Shown: positions 8,188 through 17,107, counted from the stretch's first letter. The stretch: DNA of 64,000 nt from Enterovibrio coralii (GCF_001559595.1 NZ_LNTY01000056.1:1-64000), one strand, 5' to 3'. Translations and numbers: made by a program. The notes: a model not told the origin generated them from the letters alone.

Positions 8188-8221
8188 GATCAAGCGAAGT
8201 GTTCTAAGTTGCTTACGCAAA

Positions 8222-8422
8222 TCAAAGCTCTTTCAAGCGACGGATCTCAGCATTGATTTCCTTTACCGTTTGGTAATGCTGAATATCCGCGTTGGATTGA
8301 GCCTGCACCAATCCCTGATGAAATTCGAAATCTCCTCTGCCGTGAATGTAAAGACGACCCGTAAATAAGCGGTATACGTGCTTTGCAATCATGGTTGGGA
8401 CATATCGATTAAACATCCGCAT
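8222..8422 (-). CDS. small conserved-looking protein of unknown function (66 aa)
   Basis: I do not recognise a named family. The start ATG (8422-8420) has a good ribosome site, AAGGA, 7 bases upstream, and the gene ends just before a bidirectional terminator, so it has the signals of a real gene. The protein is basic in its first half (RMFNRYVPTMIAKHVYRLF). It ends in a charged, probably helical stretch (HYQTVKEINAEIRRLKEL) that could form a short coiled coil. No signal peptide or membrane helix is seen. It is transcribed convergently with gcvH. Confidence 0.65.
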   Translation of the reverse strand: MRMFNRYVPTMIAKHVYRLFTGRLYIHGRGDFEFHQGLVQAQSNADIQHYQTVKEINAEIRRLKEL

Positions 8423-8618
8423 TTGTCATTCCTTTATCATTTTTTATATAGCCAACTTCCCTAATCTCAGACAGAAAATCTGTGATTCTGGCGGGCGGCA
8501 TTATAACGACGAGGGTATGACTACAATGTGACACGCAAGACAGTTAACCTAAATTTCACCTATGCAAGTCGATGAATAAGGCGGTTGTCACATTCCAGAT
8601 AATTCGTGGGCTAGTGGG

Positions 8619-9554
8619 CTATCTAGCACGTAAATCTTGCACTTGTTGAATGACGGTTTGGTGAATGGTTTGGCGAATCCAAGTGTTTTTCGCGCTTGCG
8701 GCGTTTTTCTTGTGCCAAATCTGGCGGATCACAAAGCTGCTGACATCGACCGGTGTCGGGCTAATCTCAAGGGTGTCTTTGAACATGTCGAGCTTTGCCA
8801 TGAGCTCGGCCACTGTGCAGACGAGGTTACGACCTGACAGAAGGTGCCTGACTGTTAAAAAGCGCTGCGAACCCATGACCACTTGGCGGTCACAGTTGAG
8901 GGCTTTCAAGGTGGCATCGACGGGGCTGCTGAGCTGCCCGTCTACTGTGACTAAAGCATGCGGGGTAGTGGTGTAGTCGTCCAGCGTAAGCGGTGTCGTG
9001 AGTCCTGTTGACGTGGGGTCAAACAAACACACGTGTTGCTCGGTGTAGAGATCTTCCATCTGAAACAGCGGGTCTTCTGTTTCAACAGCACCCAGCACCA
9101 CATCCACATGGTCAGCTTTTAGTGCTTCTTTATAACTTGCTCGGTCGACAGGGCGACAACTGAGCTGGCAATTGGGAGCCTGTTCGCGAAAGACATCAAA
9201 GAGCACTGGTGCAAACACCAATTCTGCGTAATCGGTCAATCCAATACGAACCGGTCCATGGTATTGCTGCGGGTCAAATTGCACTGGCGTCAACACATCA
9301 AGCGCAATGGTTTCGAGAAGCTGATTAATGATGGGCTCTAGCTCGAAGGCGCGAGAAGTGGGCAACATTTCATTGCCCTGACGATGAAACAGTGGGTCAT
9401 CCAACAAGGTGCGAAGGCGAGACAGATTGTGACTCATCGCTGACTGGCCGATGGACAGCTTTTCTGCGGCTCGGGTAACGCTGCGTGTTTCCATCAGCGC
9501 GGAAAATGCCACAAGCAGGTTTAAATCGACACTGCGCCAGTTGACCCGTTTCAT
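8619..9554 (-). CDS. LysR-family transcriptional regulator
   Basis: 311 residues. The N-terminal winged helix-turn-helix is at residues 6-65 (VDLNLLVAFSALMETRSVTR, then AAEKLSIGQSAMSHNLSRLR), followed by a LysR substrate-binding domain to the C-terminus. The residues after the helix-turn-helix (LLDDPLFHRQGNEMLPTSRA) are typical of the NodD/LeuO-like branch. It is separated from the YbaK-type gene by only 3 bases, so it is probably co-transcribed with ygfZ and that gene. Ligand and targets cannot be told from sequence. Confidence 0.88.
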   Translation of the reverse strand: MKRVNWRSVDLNLLVAFSALMETRSVTRAAEKLSIGQSAMSHNLSRLRTLLDDPLFHRQGNEMLPTSRAFELEPIINQLLETIALDVLTPVQFDPQQYHGPVRIGLTDYAELVFAPVLFDVFREQAPNCQLSCRPVDRASYKEALKADHVDVVLGAVETEDPLFQMEDLYTEQHVCLFDPTSTGLTTPLTLDDYTTTPHALVTVDGQLSSPVDATLKALNCDRQVVMGSQRFLTVRHLLSGRNLVCTVAELMAKLDMFKDTLEISPTPVDVSSFVIRQIWHKKNAASAKNTWIRQTIHQTVIQQVQDLRAR

Positions 9555-9557
9555 TGC

Positions 9558-10043
9558 TCAGTCCTCTTTCGCTTCTCGGCGAATATCTGCAACCGTCGGC
9601 GAGCACAGCGCAACAAGGTCGCTGAATTTCAGTTCCACGCCCGCCATCGGCGAACCGCTGCTGATGTTCACAAACTCGTATTGCTCGAGCGACGGGTCGA
9701 TGATAATCGGCATAAAACCCATGACTGAAAGCGGAGTCACCATGCCCGGCGAGTAGCCTGTGATGCTTTGAACATGGCCGCTGTCTGCGCAGGTCATGCG
9801 GCGACAGCCCAAAATATCGCGTACTTTGCGCGGATCGACCGACGCAGTGCCCGGCAGACACGCCAAGGCCAAGACGCCGCCCATGTCGCGAAGCAGCATG
9901 GATTTGACCATTTGATCGGGATTGACGCCACGTTGCTCTGCGGCATCCAACACAGAGGTTGCCGCACGTTGGTGCGGCAAAATGCGGTGAGGGATGTTGG
10001 CGTCTCTCAGGATAGAAAGAATCGGTGTATCGATCTCACTCAT
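9558..10043 (-). CDS. YbaK/EbsC-family aminoacyl-tRNA deacylase
   Basis: 161 residues from the ATG at 10043; an in-frame upstream extension overlaps ygfZ and is unlikely. The fold resembles the editing domain of prolyl-tRNA synthetase, which hydrolyses mischarged Cys- or Ala-tRNA(Pro). The conserved lysine sits in MVKSMLLRD, and the glycine-rich TGYSPGMVTPLSV segment matches the family TGYxxGxVxPxG motif. It overlaps neither neighbour: ygfZ stops 8 bases upstream and a LysR gene starts 3 bases downstream. The exact tRNA substrate is not decided by sequence. A second protein of this superfamily is at 53030. Confidence 0.85.
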   Translation of the reverse strand: MSEIDTPILSILRDANIPHRILPHQRAATSVLDAAEQRGVNPDQMVKSMLLRDMGGVLALACLPGTASVDPRKVRDILGCRRMTCADSGHVQSITGYSPGMVTPLSVMGFMPIIIDPSLEQYEFVNISSGSPMAGVELKFSDLVALCSPTVADIRREAKED

Positions 10044-10051
10044 CTTGAGAC

Positions 10052-11029
10052 TCACGCTTCTTCCAAGCTGTAAGGCAATGCCACTTTGTGCCACAACACC
10101 TCAGTCTCTGGCAGACGGAATTGACTGTCATCATCAAGGTTATTTGGCAGCACGACCAACGCCAGTGCCTTACCATCATCAAAACGGTAGCCGCTCAAAA
10201 CCGTACCGCCAGTACGCCAGTTTTCGCCCACACTACGGTCGAACACATCGCCGGCTTTTGGTGTTTCAGTCGCTTCGCCTTCCAGCAAATACGCCGCACG
10301 CTTGTTGATGCCACGATACTTTGCACGCGCGACAGTTTCTTGGCCGGTGTAACAGCCTTTCTTGAAGCTGATGCCATCAAGTGCTTGCAGGTTCAACGAT
10401 TGTGGAATGAATTCGTTGGTGTTCACCAGTTCAACAGCAGGAATCGCGGCGCGAAGCTCGTGCAAATCCCAAAGGCTGCTGTCGCTCAATACACAACGAT
10501 CACCCAGTTCAGAAATGAGGGTGTCCGCTTCTTCTGCGTTAATCGCCAGCAACCAACGGTTGTCTTCGATTTGAACAGCAGTACCAGTTTGTGTCGCGCG
10601 GACTTTGCCTTCACCGATAAAGCGAGATTGCACGGCGTTATCTGCTTTCTCGCCAGCCACGCCAATCAGCACTTGCTCGCTCAGTTCAAACGCGATTTTA
10701 GAAAATACCGCGTACTTTTTGATTTCAGCCAGCTGCTTTTCAGCAATAGATGCAGGCTGTACATAGGCAATGCCATCATTGTGATGGAAAAGGCGCATCG
10801 CAGACCAAACCTTACCTTTGGCATCGCAGTGTGCAGCCAGCGTCGATTGGGTTTTATCCAGCGAAACCAAGTCACAGGTTAACTGGCCTTGTAGGTAGCT
10901 GATAGTGTCTGCACCTACCGCTGTGATAAGCGCAAGGTTATCCAGCGCGATCACCGACAGTGCTGGCAGAGCACTGTCCGAAGAAAGTGGGAGTCGGGAG
11001 AAGTCGTGCGTTGAATACCAGTTAGTCAT
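10052..11029 (-). CDS. ygfZ: tRNA-modifying/Fe-S maintenance protein YgfZ
   Basis: 325 residues, GcvT-like fold, matching E. coli YgfZ (326). It is a folate-dependent protein needed for activity of some iron-sulfur enzymes, including the tRNA methylthiolase MiaB. The diagnostic signature KGCYTGQE is present in SFKKGCYTGQETVARAKYRG near the middle. The gene is the first of a minus-strand run ygfZ-ybaK-lysR. It diverges from sdhE (11234), as ygfZ and ygfY/sdhE do in E. coli. Confidence 0.93.
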   Translation of the reverse strand: MTNWYSTHDFSRLPLSSDSALPALSVIALDNLALITAVGADTISYLQGQLTCDLVSLDKTQSTLAAHCDAKGKVWSAMRLFHHNDGIAYVQPASIAEKQLAEIKKYAVFSKIAFELSEQVLIGVAGEKADNAVQSRFIGEGKVRATQTGTAVQIEDNRWLLAINAEEADTLISELGDRCVLSDSSLWDLHELRAAIPAVELVNTNEFIPQSLNLQALDGISFKKGCYTGQETVARAKYRGINKRAAYLLEGEATETPKAGDVFDRSVGENWRTGGTVLSGYRFDDGKALALVVLPNNLDDDSQFRLPETEVLWHKVALPYSLEEA

Positions 11030-11233
11030 GGTGTCTCTCGCTTAAAAGTCAGTGGCTATACCCAGAGTTACTTGGGTATGTATGTTAATGCGTAGGCGTC
11101 ACAAAGTCAGCAATATGCCTTTGATATGGGGTCAGATCACAGGCTTACAAGATTCAAGGAAGCAGCGATAGCAAGGCCGCCAACCCACTGATACTATTTG
11201 AGCCAGTTTTTATGACGTTTTTCAGAGGTAATC

Positions 11234-11494
11234 ATGCTAGGCGCAGAAGATAAAGCGCGAATCAAGTGGGCCTGCCGTCGCGGCATGCTGGAACTTGACG
11301 TCATTATTATGCCGTTTTTTGAAGAGTGTTTTGACACCCTGACCGAGTCGGAAAAGCAGGATTTTGTGGCACTGCTTGAGTGTGATGACCCGGATCTTTT
11401 CACATGGATGATGGGACATAGCCGCAGCGAGAAACCTGAGTTGGCGGCGATGACGGATAAAATTGTCGCACACAACCGCAGCAAACTACGTTAA
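11234..11494 (+). CDS. sdhE: FAD assembly factor SdhE
   Basis: 86 residues, E. coli YgfY/CptB family. It promotes covalent flavinylation of succinate dehydrogenase and fumarate reductase. The invariant RGxxE motif is present as RRGMLELD (residues 15-22), followed by the family segment MPFFEECFDTL and LLECDDPDLFTWMMGH. Start ATG at 11234 follows CAGAGGTAATC. The coding end overlaps the start assigned to ygfX by 32 bases, so the two are translationally coupled. Confidence 0.95.
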   Translation: MLGAEDKARIKWACRRGMLELDVIIMPFFEECFDTLTESEKQDFVALLECDDPDLFTWMMGHSRSEKPELAAMTDKIVAHNRSKLR

Positions 11495-11873
11495 TACCCG
11501 CTTTTCTCCTTCCACATTTCTGTTACGAAGTGTGGTATTTGGCTACATGTCGGTGGCAATCATTTTGCTCTCCACTGGCATGTTGCCTTTAGACATCAAA
11601 GCCTTTCTTATTGCCCTGCTCGCCAAAGAGTGGCGTCATACTCTCTCGTACCTTTCTTACCGTACCAGTGATTTTTCACTTCATATCGACGGTCAATGTC
11701 ATTGGCAGGGGACGGATTATCACATCCGTAATGTGCTGTTTCATTCACCAATAGGGTTTGTGTTAGATGTCGAGCATGCTGGAAGACGCACGCGCTTGCC
11801 GCTTATCTACGATGCCTTCTCAAAGAGCGATTTTCGGCATATCAGTAGAATATGTTTAGAGCTGAAAGAGTGA
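11463..11873 (+). CDS. ygfX: YgfX/CptA-like inner-membrane protein
   Basis: Up to 136 residues. It matches the E. coli YgfX family, usually encoded directly after sdhE: two hydrophobic segments near the N-terminus (about residues 20-52), then the soluble domain with LHIDGQCHWQGTDYHI and an ending rich in charged residues (DFRHISRICLELKE). No ATG lies in the right place. The TTG at 11463 has GGAT just upstream and gives the family length; a GTG at 11532 is the alternative. YgfX has been proposed as a toxin acting on the cytoskeleton with SdhE as antitoxin, a role that is debated. Confidence 0.8.
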   Translation: MSHTTAANYVNTRFSPSTFLLRSVVFGYMSVAIILLSTGMLPLDIKAFLIALLAKEWRHTLSYLSYRTSDFSLHIDGQCHWQGTDYHIRNVLFHSPIGFVLDVEHAGRRTRLPLIYDAFSKSDFRHISRICLELKE

Positions 11874-11974
11874 CCTTGCTCACGCGCTATAAATTTACTG
11901 TATACCATTCCTAAAAAATATAAATCTGCGACCGATAACAGGACAATCCCCTCAATGTATTATGGGAAGTCGCC

Positions 11975-13777
11975 ATGAATATCCGCACCAAACTCTATCT
12001 ATTAACTGCCTTTTCGGCAGTTTCATTGATCCTATTTTCCCTGATCGGCTGGCAAGCGTCTGAGCGCATGATTGATCTCAAGACAAAGCTAACTCTGGTC
12101 AGCGACCTTGAAGTAAGGCTTCTTAACTTACGCCGAAACGAAAAAGACTTTCTGGCGCGTCTTGATGCCAAATACGTTGATAAGTTCGAAGAGAACAGAA
12201 CCAACTTTAAATCAGAGCTCGACCTTTTACGCCAACACGCTGAAGCTCTCGATTTGACGCTGCCACAGTTGGGAGCTGTTGCTCAGGCAATGGATGCTTA
12301 CAAAGCCGGTTTCCTGACGCTTGCTGATGGTTATCGTGAATTGGGGCTCAACCGCGAGTCAGGCATTCGTGGCCAGATCACCGACGTGAATGAAGGGTTG
12401 CTCAATCAGTCAGTTGACCAAAACGCAGCGTACTTGGTGTCGCTTGCTCGTTTGTTCGTTGCTGATACTACAGAGAACCGTTACACCGAATACCTTGATA
12501 CTTGGAACCGTATTGCCGACCGTAGCTCTGCGGAACTGACCAAGCAAAAAGCTTTGGTGGAGCAGTACTATGTGCTGATCAAAAAAGTCGGTTTGGATCA
12601 TAAGTCAGGCCTTTTGGGGAACATTCGCAAGCAATCACACCAAGTGGAAGCGGACTTTGACGCGATGCGTGTACAGCTAACTCAAGAGCTTGAGAAGGCG
12701 TCGGGTACGGTTGTTGTTGTCGTGGCCGTGTTGCTGACCATTGTCTCTGCGCTGTTAATTGTCCTGAGTATTTGGCTGAACCGCTTTATCCAGCGTCGTA
12801 TCAATACACTGACCAAAACCATGGAGCAGGTGGCAGAAGATCGCGATCTGACCCTTCGTGCCGATGCTTCCGGCAACGATGAAATTTCAACGGTAGCCGT
12901 CGATTTCAATACTGTCCTTGAGCATTGCCAAGTGCTGATTGCAGGCGTGAAGTCCTCAAGTTCTGCGCTAAACAACACAGCACTGGAAGTGAGCGAGCGT
13001 TGTCATCAAGCCGAGGTGGCGTTGGATAAGCAACATGCAGAAGCAGACATGGCGGCAACGGCAGTGAACGAGATGGAAGCCACCATCCGTGAGATTGCAT
13101 CGAACACCGAGCGTGCAGCGGAAAATGCGTCACACAGTTTGGATCGCGCAAGTAAAGGTCATGCAACCGTACAAAGCACGCGTGCGGCTATCGCAACACT
13201 GTCTGAAGGTTTGGGTGACGCGAACCGAGACATTCAATCTCTGGTGTCCCTGTCAGAGCAAATCGGTACCGTGGTTCACGTGATCAAAGACATCTCTGAA
13301 CAAACCAACCTTCTGGCATTGAACGCCGCGATCGAAGCTGCACGTGCTGGCGAACAAGGCCGAGGTTTTGCCGTGGTGGCAGATGAAGTCCGTTCGTTGG
13401 CGACACGCACCCACAAGTCGACCGATGAAATTGCTACCATGATTGCGTCACTGCAACAGCAGACTAACTTAGTCGTGGATCGCATCAATGCGTGTCAGCA
13501 AGACAGCGAAGAGTCGGTAACCCATGTTGAAGACGCGGCGAACGAGCTTGATAACATCATGCACGACATGCAGCAAATCATGGACATGAGCACCCAAATC
13601 GCCGCGGCGATTGAAGAGCAAAGCATGGTGGCGAAAGAGGTGAACTTGAATGTTCACTCGATTCAGGAAATTACCGCCGAGAACACGTCATCCACCAGTG
13701 AAAATGCAAAAGCAGCGGCACGCGTGGCAGAGCAAAGCAAAGAGTTGGAATTTGCGATTTCTACCTTTAAAGCGTAA
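11975..13777 (+). CDS. methyl-accepting chemotaxis protein with HBM-type sensor domain
   Basis: 600 residues. The order is transmembrane helix 1 (about 8-28), a long all-helical periplasmic region (30-235), transmembrane helix 2 (about 238-262), HAMP (about 263-320), then the cytoplasmic signalling domain. The RRNEKDFLARLD segment in the periplasmic part is characteristic of helical bimodular (HBM) sensors. The signalling hairpin tip is clear (QTNLLALNAAIEAARAGEQG, then RGFAVVADEVR). No C-terminal CheR-binding pentapeptide is present; the protein ends ISTFKA. Start ATG at 11975 follows GGGAAGTCGCC. Monocistronic, ending in a terminator. The ligand is unknown; HBM domains in other bacteria bind organic acids. 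Confidence 0.93.
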   Translation: MNIRTKLYLLTAFSAVSLILFSLIGWQASERMIDLKTKLTLVSDLEVRLLNLRRNEKDFLARLDAKYVDKFEENRTNFKSELDLLRQHAEALDLTLPQLGAVAQAMDAYKAGFLTLADGYRELGLNRESGIRGQITDVNEGLLNQSVDQNAAYLVSLARLFVADTTENRYTEYLDTWNRIADRSSAELTKQKALVEQYYVLIKKVGLDHKSGLLGNIRKQSHQVEADFDAMRVQLTQELEKASGTVVVVVAVLLTIVSALLIVLSIWLNRFIQRRINTLTKTMEQVAEDRDLTLRADASGNDEISTVAVDFNTVLEHCQVLIAGVKSSSSALNNTALEVSERCHQAEVALDKQHAEADMAATAVNEMEATIREIASNTERAAENASHSLDRASKGHATVQSTRAAIATLSEGLGDANRDIQSLVSLSEQIGTVVHVIKDISEQTNLLALNAAIEAARAGEQGRGFAVVADEVRSLATRTHKSTDEIATMIASLQQQTNLVVDRINACQQDSEESVTHVEDAANELDNIMHDMQQIMDMSTQIAAAIEEQSMVAKEVNLNVHSIQEITAENTSSTSENAKAAARVAEQSKELEFAISTFKA

Positions 13778-13797
13778 CAACGCACTGAATGACTGAA

Positions 13798-13825
13798 AAA
13801 AAGCCCTCATTAACGAGGGCTTTTT
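13798..13825. terminator. Bidirectional terminator between the chemoreceptor gene and nadB
   Basis: The stem AAAAAGCCCTC (13798-13808) and GAGGGCTTTTT (13815-13825) has A/T tails on both sides and serves both convergent genes. Confidence 0.9.
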
Positions 13826-13844
13826 CTTGTCTGCGTGATGGCAA

Positions 13845-15461
13845 TCAGCAAGGGAAATCCGGCACCAAGATCGTTGGGCCGCTTTCTTCCATTTTATCTG
13901 GGTAGTCGATGGTGTAGTGCAGGCCACGGCTTTCTTTTCTGGCCATGGCACAGCGAACCATCAATTCCGCGACTTGCAGTAGATTACGCATTTCCAACAG
14001 GTTGTTAGATACGCGGAAGTTGCTGTAGTACTCGTGGGTTTCTTGCTTCAACAGCTCGATACGGCGAAGGGCGCGCTCCAAGCGTTTGGTCGAACGCACA
14101 ATGCCCACGTAGTCCCACATAAACAGACGCAATTCGTGCCAGTTATGTTGAAGGACAACTTCTTCATCCGAGCAGCTCACCTGGCTTTCATCCCAATGCG
14201 GCAATGATGGTGGAACTTCGGCTTTCGCGGCGTTATCGCCAATGTGCTGCGCAGCTGCCCAAGCATAGACCACACACTCCAACAAAGAGTTGGAGGCCAT
14301 ACGGTTGGCACCATGCAGGCCGGTGTAGCTGACTTCACCGATGGCATAGAGACCTTCCAAGTCGGTTTGACCGTTTTTGTCCACGACCACACCACCACAG
14401 GTGTAGTGCGCGGCAGGAACGATTGGGATAGCCTGCTTGGTGATGTCAAAACCATAGGTCATGAGCTTTTCATGAATGGTCGGGAAGTGCTTAATGACGA
14501 ACTCTGGGTCTTTGTGGCTGATGTCGAGATACATGCAGTCTGCGCCCAAGCGCTTCATCTCATAGTCGATGGCGCGAGCGACGACATCACGCGGTGCCAG
14601 TTCTGCGCGCTCATCAAAGTCAGACATAAAGCGGGTGCCGTCAGGGCGACGCAGGTAAGCCCCTTCGCCACGCAATGCTTCGGTCAACAGGAAGTTACGG
14701 GCTTCAGGGTGGAACAGGCACGTCGGGTGAAACTGGTTGAATTCAAGATTGGCGACTCGACAGCCTGCACGCCATGCCATGGCGATACCATCACCCGATG
14801 ACACATCAGGGTTTGAAGTGTACTGATACACCTTGGATGCACCGCCCGTTGCCAGCACGACAAATTTCGCGCGGATGGTTTCTACGGCTTCGCGGTCACG
14901 GTTCCACACATATGCACCCAGCACTCGGTTGGCACCTGTGATGCCGATTTTCTTACGGGTGATGATGTCCAGCGCATTGTGGCGTTCCAGCACACGAATG
15001 TTTGGATGCTGCATGACGTTGTCTTGCAGTGACGTTTGCACCGCCATGCCTGTGGCATCGGCTGCATGCAGAATACGACGATGGCTATGTCCACCTTCAC
15101 GGGTCAGGTGGAACTTTGGTTCGTCCTCGTTGCTGTCTTCATCAAGGTCGAACGGCACGCCGCCATCGATCAGCCACTGAACGCATTCCTTGGCGTTCTC
15201 AGCTATGAAAGACACCACATCTTCGTCACACAGGCCATCACCAGCAATCTGGGTATCTTCAACGTGGGACTCAATCGAGTCATTTTCGTCGAAAACAGCC
15301 GCAATGCCGCCTTGCGCATAATAGGTTGCCCCTTCATTGCGCGGGCCTTTGCTCAAGACCATGACTTTCTGCGTGGAAGCCAGATGCAGCGCGAGCGACA
15401 AGCCAGATGCACCACTACCGATGACCAAAACATCACAGATGTGTTCTTTGTGAGTACTCAT
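13845..15461 (-). CDS. nadB: L-aspartate oxidase
   Basis: 538 residues from the ATG at 15461 (E. coli 540); an in-frame upstream extension to 15626 lacks a ribosome site. It is a flavoenzyme that oxidises aspartate to iminoaspartate for NAD synthesis. The FAD-binding motif VIGSGASGLSLAL is near residues 13-25, GATYYAQGGIAAV near 46-58, and the substrate-site segment HPTCLF and TCGGVVVD follow in order. The start is preceded by AAAGGAATGCG. It diverges from rpoE, as in E. coli and Vibrio. Confidence 0.95.
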   Translation of the reverse strand: MSTHKEHICDVLVIGSGASGLSLALHLASTQKVMVLSKGPRNEGATYYAQGGIAAVFDENDSIESHVEDTQIAGDGLCDEDVVSFIAENAKECVQWLIDGGVPFDLDEDSNEDEPKFHLTREGGHSHRRILHAADATGMAVQTSLQDNVMQHPNIRVLERHNALDIITRKKIGITGANRVLGAYVWNRDREAVETIRAKFVVLATGGASKVYQYTSNPDVSSGDGIAMAWRAGCRVANLEFNQFHPTCLFHPEARNFLLTEALRGEGAYLRRPDGTRFMSDFDERAELAPRDVVARAIDYEMKRLGADCMYLDISHKDPEFVIKHFPTIHEKLMTYGFDITKQAIPIVPAAHYTCGGVVVDKNGQTDLEGLYAIGEVSYTGLHGANRMASNSLLECVVYAWAAAQHIGDNAAKAEVPPSLPHWDESQVSCSDEEVVLQHNWHELRLFMWDYVGIVRSTKRLERALRRIELLKQETHEYYSNFRVSNNLLEMRNLLQVAELMVRCAMARKESRGLHYTIDYPDKMEESGPTILVPDFPC

Positions 15462-15681
15462 TGATTCGCATTCCTTTCTCTCAAAGCGGGCATGCATCGA
15501 TGTGCACACCTCTTTGAAACAACGAGATATAGTTATCACGCCAGTGTACACCAATCGTTTGAGAGGGAGAATGGTGCAAAGATGCGCAGGGATGAAAAGG
15601 ACGGAGGATGAAGTGTTATCCAACAATCTGATAGACTTTGCGAGAGAGATCAGAACATCAGACGATTCTCAGCAAATTTGG

Positions 15682-15708
15682 GAACTTTCATTTATTTTGT
15701 CACTCATA
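15682..15708 (+). promoter_or_regulatory. Sigma-E-dependent autoregulatory promoter of rpoE
   Basis: GAACTT (15682-15687), 16 bases, then TCATA (15704-15708). The wider pattern GGAACTTT...CACTCATACC closely follows the E. coli rpoE autoregulated promoter (GGAACTTT...CACTCTAACC). It lies on the rpoE strand about 165 bases upstream of the start codon. Confidence 0.75.
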
Positions 15709-15744
15709 CCATCGTGCTCAATCTTAACGGCTAGCGACTCAACG

Positions 15745-15804
15745 ATGAGTTGGCAGACAGTGGCGAAGAGCGAAAAGAAATACCAAATGCTGACATTGCG
15801 TTGA
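15745..15804 (+). CDS. possible 19-residue leader peptide upstream of rpoE
   Basis: An open frame, MSWQTVAKSEKKYQMLTLR, starts 37 bases after the predicted sigma-E promoter and stops 69 bases before the rpoE ATG. No good ribosome site is seen. E. coli has a leader peptide (RseD) before rpoE that couples translation. This could be an analogue, but it may equally be chance. Confidence 0.2.
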   Translation: MSWQTVAKSEKKYQMLTLR

Positions 15805-15873
15805 CGAAATACCTTCAGACTCGGTCAAGCAATAGACACATTTTGGTATCAATAATAAGGAGTAAACGCTCGA

Positions 15874-16450
15874 ATGAGCGAGCAGTTAACTGATCAAGCC
15901 TGATAGAGCGCGTACAAAGTGGCGACAAACAAGCATTCAATCTGTTGGTCATCAAATATCAGAATAAGGTTTGTAGCCTGATTTCTCGGTATGTGAGCAA
16001 CAGTGGTGACGTACCTGATGTGGCGCAAGAAGCTTCATCAAGGCGTACCGCGCTCTACCCGGCTTTCGAGGCGAGAGTGCCTTCTATACTTGGTTGTATC
16101 GCATTGCAGTGAATACAGCGAAAAACTATTTAGTGGCTCAGGGGCGACGACCGCCTTCTAGTGATATTGATGCCGACGAGGCGGAAAACTATGAGAATGG
16201 CAGTGCGCTGAAAGAAATTTCGAACCCTGAGAACCTTATGTTGTCAGAACAGTTGAAAGAGGTAGTGTTCAGTACCATCGAAGCACTGCCTGATGATTTG
16301 AAAACGGCGATTACGCTGCGAGAAATTGATGGCTTGAGCTATGAAGAGATCGCAGAAGTAATGGACTGCCCGGTGGGAACAGTGCGCTCGCGCATTTTCC
16401 GAGCCAGGGAAGCGGTAGATAAGCGTGTTCGTCCATTGATTAATCAGTAA
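15874..16450 (+). CDS. rpoE: RNA polymerase sigma-E factor (two apparent frameshifts)
   Basis: Envelope-stress ECF sigma factor. The frame opens MSEQLTDQA and then breaks. Restoring one T near 15901 and one T near 16034 gives a continuous protein of 192 residues (E. coli 191). It includes region 2 (QAFNLLVIKYQNKV; DVPDVAQEAFIKAYRAL) and region 4 (GLSYEEIAEVMDCPVGTVRS, then RIFRAREAVD). The intact part from 16094 reads IAVNTAKNYLVAQGRRPPSS, nearly identical to E. coli. The complete rseABC operon follows and the protein tail is perfectly conserved, so the breaks are probably sequence errors. A ribosome site AAGGAG lies about 12 bases upstream of the ATG. Confidence 0.9.
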
Positions 16451-16480
16451 CAGAGTTAGCTGTTAATAACGGTGAAATAA

Positions 16481-17107
16481 ATGGCTGGAAAAGAGAATCT
16501 TTCTGCGTTTTTCGACGGTGACATGACAGATTCGGCGTCTTTCGACGAGGTCCAACTGGATCTGGAAACGCAGCAAACATGGAAAAGTTATGCTGCAACC
16601 CGAGATGTAATGCGCGGTGATGCGCCTAAAGAACTAAGCTGGGATATCGCTTCAAGCGTTGCTTTAGCACTGGAAGATGAGCCTGCTCATGGTGCGGCAC
16701 CGCAACAAGATGTTGTTCCAATGAGAGAGGCGCAACCAACGCCTGCGGCAGCGAGAAAATCGATGCCGATGTGGCTACAACAATTAACGCAAGTGGGTAT
16801 GGCTGCGGCTGTTTCCCTCGCGGTGATTGTTGGCGTTCAACAGTACAATGGCGGCTTAGAGTCGGATCCAACGTTGGCGGAGACTCAACCTCCTGTTCTT
16901 CAAACTATTCCGCTGTCTGGATCTGCGCAGCCTGTTAGCTTGAATCGCGAGACCCTTCAAGCGAGCCCATCAGAGGCGCAATTGATGGAGCAACGTCGTC
17001 GTGTGAATGCCATGTTCCAAGACTACGAGTTGCAGCTTCGCCTCAATGCTGATGAAATAGCAGATGAAAGCAATCCGCTAAACACTGAAGTGAGCGTACA
17101 AGATTGA
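16481..17107 (+). CDS. rseA: anti-sigma-E factor RseA
   Basis: 208 residues. It is an inner-membrane protein that holds sigma-E through its cytoplasmic N-terminal domain (residues 1 to about 95) and is cut by DegS and RseP under envelope stress. One membrane helix lies at about 98-120 (VGMAAAVSLAVIVGVQQY); the periplasmic tail follows. The start segment MAGKENLSAFFDGD is typical of the family. It begins 30 bases after rpoE, and its TGA overlaps the rseB ATG by one base, the standard operon arrangement. Confidence 0.95.
   Translation: MAGKENLSAFFDGDMTDSASFDEVQLDLETQQTWKSYAATRDVMRGDAPKELSWDIASSVALALEDEPAHGAAPQQDVVPMREAQPTPAAARKSMPMWLQQLTQVGMAAAVSLAVIVGVQQYNGGLESDPTLAETQPPVLQTIPLSGSAQPVSLNRETLQASPSEAQLMEQRRRVNAMFQDYELQLRLNADEIADESNPLNTEVSVQD

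Larger units (their letters stand above)
15462..15873. other. 412-base nadB/rpoE divergent intergenic region
   Basis: It holds a sigma-E-type promoter (15682-15708), a possible 19-codon leader frame (15745-15804) and otherwise no gene I can support. The leader between the predicted rpoE start site and the rpoE ATG is about 160 bases, long enough for regulation. Confidence 0.6.

Noticed and set aside
10088..10882. 264-codon open frame antisense to ygfZ
   Set aside because: Opposite a clear YgfZ gene with its signature; no ribosome site or family match.
15502..15804. 100-codon frame across the nadB-rpoE gap
   Set aside because: It would start inside the nadB leader and read through the sigma-E promoter; no ribosome site. 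Only its last 19 codons are worth noting as a possible leader.
15874..16450. True pseudogenisation or programmed frameshifting of rpoE
   Set aside because: Two separate one-base losses with perfect family sequence around them, and the same kind of loss in nine other genes, fit sequencing error better. No slippery sequence with a downstream structure is evident.
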